DNA from: Micromonospora parva
Lineage (GTDB): Bacteria > Actinomycetota > Actinomycetes > Mycobacteriales > Micromonosporaceae
NCBI RefSeq assembly: GCF_000718515.1
Contig: NZ_JNZS01000015.1
Span: 124,001 to 188,000 of the forward strand
Length of the DNA: 64,000 bases
Direction: 5' to 3'
The first letter of the stretch is position 1, and each line of letters starts with the position of its first letter. Below, one piece after another: positions 61,140-64,000 of the stretch. The position numbers and the translations under genes are program-made. The notes beneath the pieces were generated by a model that was not told the origin of the DNA, searched no databases, and saw only the letters and a list, made by a program, of their open reading frames with translations.

Positions 61140-62636
61140 ATGCAACCGGTGCCCGCTACGGTCTTGTCCCGGCTCGACCTGGAACAGGCCGCCCGCCAGG
61201 AAGCCGGCGCCACCGAAGCGCTGATGCCGACGGCGCCGGGCACGGTCCAGCTTGCGCAGAACGCCGCACCGTTCGCATCGTGGCTTGCTGGACAGCTTCA
61301 AGCCGGTCTTGTCCCGTGCCGTGGTCTCATCGTGGCGGTCGCCAAACCCGACACCGGCATACGACCGGTCGCAGCCTGGGGTCTCGCCGAACGCGTCACC
61401 TACCGGGCGCTCACCGACCTGCTCATGAGCGAAGCGAAGTACGAGGGCGGCCGTTCCCCGGAAGCGCACGCGGAGTTCTCGTACGCACCGTTGGCGCACG
61501 CCCTGACCCGGGGCAGGCGCCCCGACGCTCCGAAGGAGCAGCAGTGGCCACACAGCGCCGCCGTCCAGTACGTGGTGAGGGCTGACGTTGCCGCATTCTA
61601 CGACTACATCGACCACGACATCCTCGCCCGGGAACTGCTGCTGCGTGCCGCGGACCACGCGGCCATCACTTGCCTGCTGGAGCTCCTGTTCGAGGTGCAG
61701 GGCCGCCGCTACGGCCTGCCGCAGCTACTCGAGCCCTCCGACCGGCTCTCCGACCTGTACGCGGCACGAATCCTCCGGGCGCTGCGCCGTAAACAGTGGG
61801 CGGCGTGGCGGTACAACGACGACTTCCGGATCGCCACCGACACCTTCGAAGACGTCAAACGCTCGCTCGACGACCTGGCGGCGGCCGCCCGCGACAACGG
61901 CCTGGTGCTCAACGAGTCCAAAACCCGCACGCCGTCGTTCGCGACCTACTGGGAAGATAACGAGATCCCCGACTACGACGACAGCGCGGACACTGATCCG
62001 CAATGGGCCATCGACGTCCTCAACGCCACCGTGACACCTCGAGACCTCGCCGCGGGCAGCACGGCCACCGGGCAGATCCCGTTGCACGAGGCTGACCGCG
62101 GCGTGATCCGCAAAATCCGACGCGCTCTGATCCGGCTCGCCGATCCGCCCGAGCCACAGGCGATCACGGTCCTGCCGAAGCTGGAAAACATCGTCGCGTT
62201 CGTCAGCTCCAGCACCCCGTACGCCCTGGCCTACCTGCAGGCGATGGCCCACACCAACCGCTCCGCGGTCGTGACGAGCCTCACCGCCCTCATCGCCGAC
62301 GTCAGCCTCAGCGGCTGGCAGCGGCTGTGCCTGCTGCGGGCAATTCACGAACTTGGCCTCACCGACGCCGACCCCTTCAGCACCTGGGTCACCGATCACC
62401 GGGCCCAGCGGTACGAGCCTGCCGTGCGCGCCGAGGCCGCCCTGGTACTGGCCGCAGCAAACAAGATCGATGCGCCGGAGGTCATCCGCGCCCTCGACGA
62501 GGAACCCTCGGCCCTGGCCAGCTGGTATCTAGTCGCTTTACGGCATCTACATTCACATGGCACCGTCTCGCCGGAGGCCTACGACGCGGTCCGCGACGAG
62601 AGCGGCCTGTACGCGGCCATCCTGGCTCGGCCATGA
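61140..62636 (+). CDS. Defence-type reverse transcriptase with helical C-terminal region
   Basis: 498 residues from ATG 61140 with a weak ribosome site. RT motifs in order: VAKPDTGIRPVAAWGLAERV near 62-81, RADVAAFYDYIDHDIL near 147-162 (first catalytic Asp), YGLPQ near 191, RYNDDFRI near 224-231 (second and third Asp, usually YADD) and LNESKTRT near 257. The remaining 200 residues are helical repeats, as in AbiA/AbiK/DRT enzymes. Retron VTG and NAxxH motifs were not seen. The product is probably cDNA or an untemplated DNA made in response to phage. Confidence 0.78.
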   Translation: MQPVPATVLSRLDLEQAARQEAGATEALMPTAPGTVQLAQNAAPFASWLAGQLQAGLVPCRGLIVAVAKPDTGIRPVAAWGLAERVTYRALTDLLMSEAKYEGGRSPEAHAEFSYAPLAHALTRGRRPDAPKEQQWPHSAAVQYVVRADVAAFYDYIDHDILARELLLRAADHAAITCLLELLFEVQGRRYGLPQLLEPSDRLSDLYAARILRALRRKQWAAWRYNDDFRIATDTFEDVKRSLDDLAAAARDNGLVLNESKTRTPSFATYWEDNEIPDYDDSADTDPQWAIDVLNATVTPRDLAAGSTATGQIPLHEADRGVIRKIRRALIRLADPPEPQAITVLPKLENIVAFVSSSTPYALAYLQAMAHTNRSAVVTSLTALIADVSLSGWQRLCLLRAIHELGLTDADPFSTWVTDHRAQRYEPAVRAEAALVLAAANKIDAPEVIRALDEEPSALASWYLVALRHLHSHGTVSPEAYDAVRDESGLYAAILARP

Positions 62637-63205
62637 ACCCCGACCAGCCCCGCCTCACGATCACGGAGGACGCCCTCGAGGAACTGCATCGCACCTACTC
62701 TCTGCACGCCGCCAGCCGCCCCAGCCTTCCTCGAACGCAGAATCCGGGGTACCGCAGCACCGGCGTAACCAGCTCCCCGACCGAGCAGGCCGCATGCTGG
62801 ATGCGAATGATCAGCACCACCGAGATCTACACCGAGGCCCTACTCAAGCACCTCGACGCCGAACGGCCGAATCCGGCGCCGCGCGGCTGGACCGACGTCA
62901 TCGGATCGTTGAAACAGCGCCACCAGATCGACGCGACCGGCATACCCGGCTGGAGCCGGCTCGAGGCTTACATCCTGGTCCGTAACGCGCTCGCTCACGG
63001 GCTCGGCCGCTTCACGGCGCACCAGCAGGCCAGGGGCGTTCCCCGAAAGGTACGCGCAGTCGGCGTTCCGGTACGCGACGGCATGGTCGTGGTCACCGCC
63101 ATTGCCATGGCCGGCTGTGCAGCGACCTGCAGCAGGTTCATGACCGCGCTCGACGCCCACCCCCGCGTCGACACCACGCCGTCGAGACTGCTGCCCGCCC
63201 CGTAG
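62633..63205 (+). CDS. HEPN-like partner of the reverse transcriptase
   Basis: 190 residues from ATG 62633, which overlaps the RT stop (ATGA). It is all helical. The motif RNALAH at residues 117-122 (R-x4-H) within LEAYILVRNALAHGLGRF matches the active site of HEPN RNases, and WTDVIGSLKQRH near 85-96 fits the preceding helix. Tight coupling suggests the RT and the HEPN protein act together, for example cDNA controlling a toxin RNase. Another helical accessory protein is possible. Confidence 0.6.
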   Translation: MNPDQPRLTITEDALEELHRTYSLHAASRPSLPRTQNPGYRSTGVTSSPTEQAACWMRMISTTEIYTEALLKHLDAERPNPAPRGWTDVIGSLKQRHQIDATGIPGWSRLEAYILVRNALAHGLGRFTAHQQARGVPRKVRAVGVPVRDGMVVVTAIAMAGCAATCSRFMTALDAHPRVDTTPSRLLPAP

Positions 63206-64000
63206 CACGAATCCAACCGCACCGCCGGACCGGCAAAGGCACCACAGGTAGACAATTCGGTGCACAGCAATTGAGAGCCCGTCACCAAGCCTCGGAGGGA
63301 CGTTGCCAGGGGCGCATACTTCGCTGGTGGACCTGCAAGATCTTTCTCGCCGCCGAGACTCTGTTCGGCTGGCCGCTCGGCACCATCGACCGATGACCAT
63401 GCCTACCGCGGAAGGCTCTCGATAGCCGAATGGCGCGGGCAAGGCGCCGCGCTGCGATCGCAGCTGCCTGCTGTTGCGCCGGAAGACTTGGCCAAGGGCT
63501 GCGGATCTCGCTCTGGACGCCGCCATCGACGTTAAGACTCGCAGCAAGGGCACCGTTCACCTGTCTTCACGTCTGTGCATGACCGGCACCGGCGCTCCCA
63601 CGGACGACGATCTACGCGAAGAACTGGCCGAACTTGCTTGGCTGCGCAAGAAGCCTGCACTGGCCGACGACGTCACTGACGGCGCAACGCTCGATGCAAC
63701 AAGCGGGCGGCGACCGCGTCGAATACGCCTGCCGCACGCTTGTCTCGTCATGATCGAGTGCACTCAATTCGGCATGACCGGACGGCTTCGAGACCACTGC
63801 CGATTACTCACCGCGACGCCCCATTCGGCATGATCGAGTGCGTCAGCTCATCCACTACCGTCCGGGCTGTGGCAGCCATAGCAGCGGGAGCGTTTCGTCG
63901 GACGCCGATCGAGCGGTCAGACCAACGGGTCGCATGGGACCGGGCAGACCAGGCCTCTTTCGCTGCCGGAGCCTGTCACATCCTCGCCTGGGTCTGCCGG
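63206..64000. other. Right-edge DNA without a recognised gene
   Basis: About 795 bp. A 119-residue plus-strand open frame at 63474-63833 has a plausible C-terminal part (GAPTDDDLREELAELAWLRK), but no ribosome site or family match. Short direct repeats ATGATCGAGTGC occur at 63750-63761 and 63829-63840, and TTCGGCATGA at 63768-63777 and 63824-63833. No tRNA was found. Confidence 0.4.

Noticed and set aside
61140..62636. Retron reverse transcriptase
   Set aside because: The VTG and NAxxH retron motifs were not seen, and the active site reads YNDD; the C-terminal helical repeats fit DRT/Abi enzymes better.
63474..63833. 119-residue CDS at the right edge
   Set aside because: No RBS, no family and weak coding bias; described only as part of the intergenic region.
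1..64000. CRISPR arrays, tRNA or rRNA genes
   Set aside because: No regularly spaced repeats of 25-40 bp and no cloverleaf-like tRNA sequence were noticed by eye; a dedicated tool could still find a divergent tRNA.

Overview
The window is GC-rich (roughly 68-72%), uses GTG starts freely and has many ATGA/GTGA stop-start overlaps. Its families include DUF4192, an FxLD lanthipeptide, an XRE regulator with a TPR-like body, a PrgI/VirB4/VirD4-type conjugation core and pPIWI-RE. Together these suggest a filamentous actinomycete, most likely Micromonosporaceae; this is inference, because no rRNA or housekeeping marker is present.

Region 1 (1-6640): a cut-off CDS at the left edge, a decayed transposase 3' end, a two-gene Gabija-type defence system (OLD-like nuclease GajA plus UvrD-like helicase GajB), and a 1.35-kb IS110-group element with unusually long inverted ends.

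Region 2 (6642-20132): a minus-strand RiPP-like cluster. It holds a kinase-fold protein, an FxLD lanthipeptide precursor, an internally shortened LanB dehydratase fused to an FxLD-system methyltransferase with an aberrant C-terminus, another methyltransferase, a histidine-decarboxylase-like PLP enzyme, an APC permease, a GNAT acetyltransferase and a globin/flavin reductase. An XRE regulator and a short-chain dehydrogenase are transcribed divergently. Signs of decay are clear.

Region 3 (20523-48108): a conjugative-element-like gene set. It contains a GGDEF protein, DUF4192, DNA methyltransferases, a sigma-like protein, a sortase, a secreted HExxH protein, a pilin-like protein, VirB6/PrgI/VirB4/VirD4-like proteins, a replication-relaxation protein, a run of small accessory proteins and an NlpC/P60 hydrolase. 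No integrase, relaxase or attachment site was recognised. CTGACAG/CTGTCAG half-sites and strong hairpins recur between its genes.

Region 4 (48109-64000): a defence island. A four-gene pPIWI-RE operon (iron-sulfur PD-(D/E)XK nuclease, zinc-ribbon REase, DinG-like helicase, pPIWI-RE protein) converges on a Septu-like PtuA/PtuB pair. That pair is divergent from a reverse transcriptase coupled to a HEPN-like protein. Gabija on the left and pPIWI-RE, Septu and RT-HEPN on the right therefore flank the mobile and biosynthetic DNA. The pPIWI-RE operon with its extra Cas4/AddB-like nuclease, and the RT-HEPN module back to back with PtuAB, are the best candidates for little-described biology.
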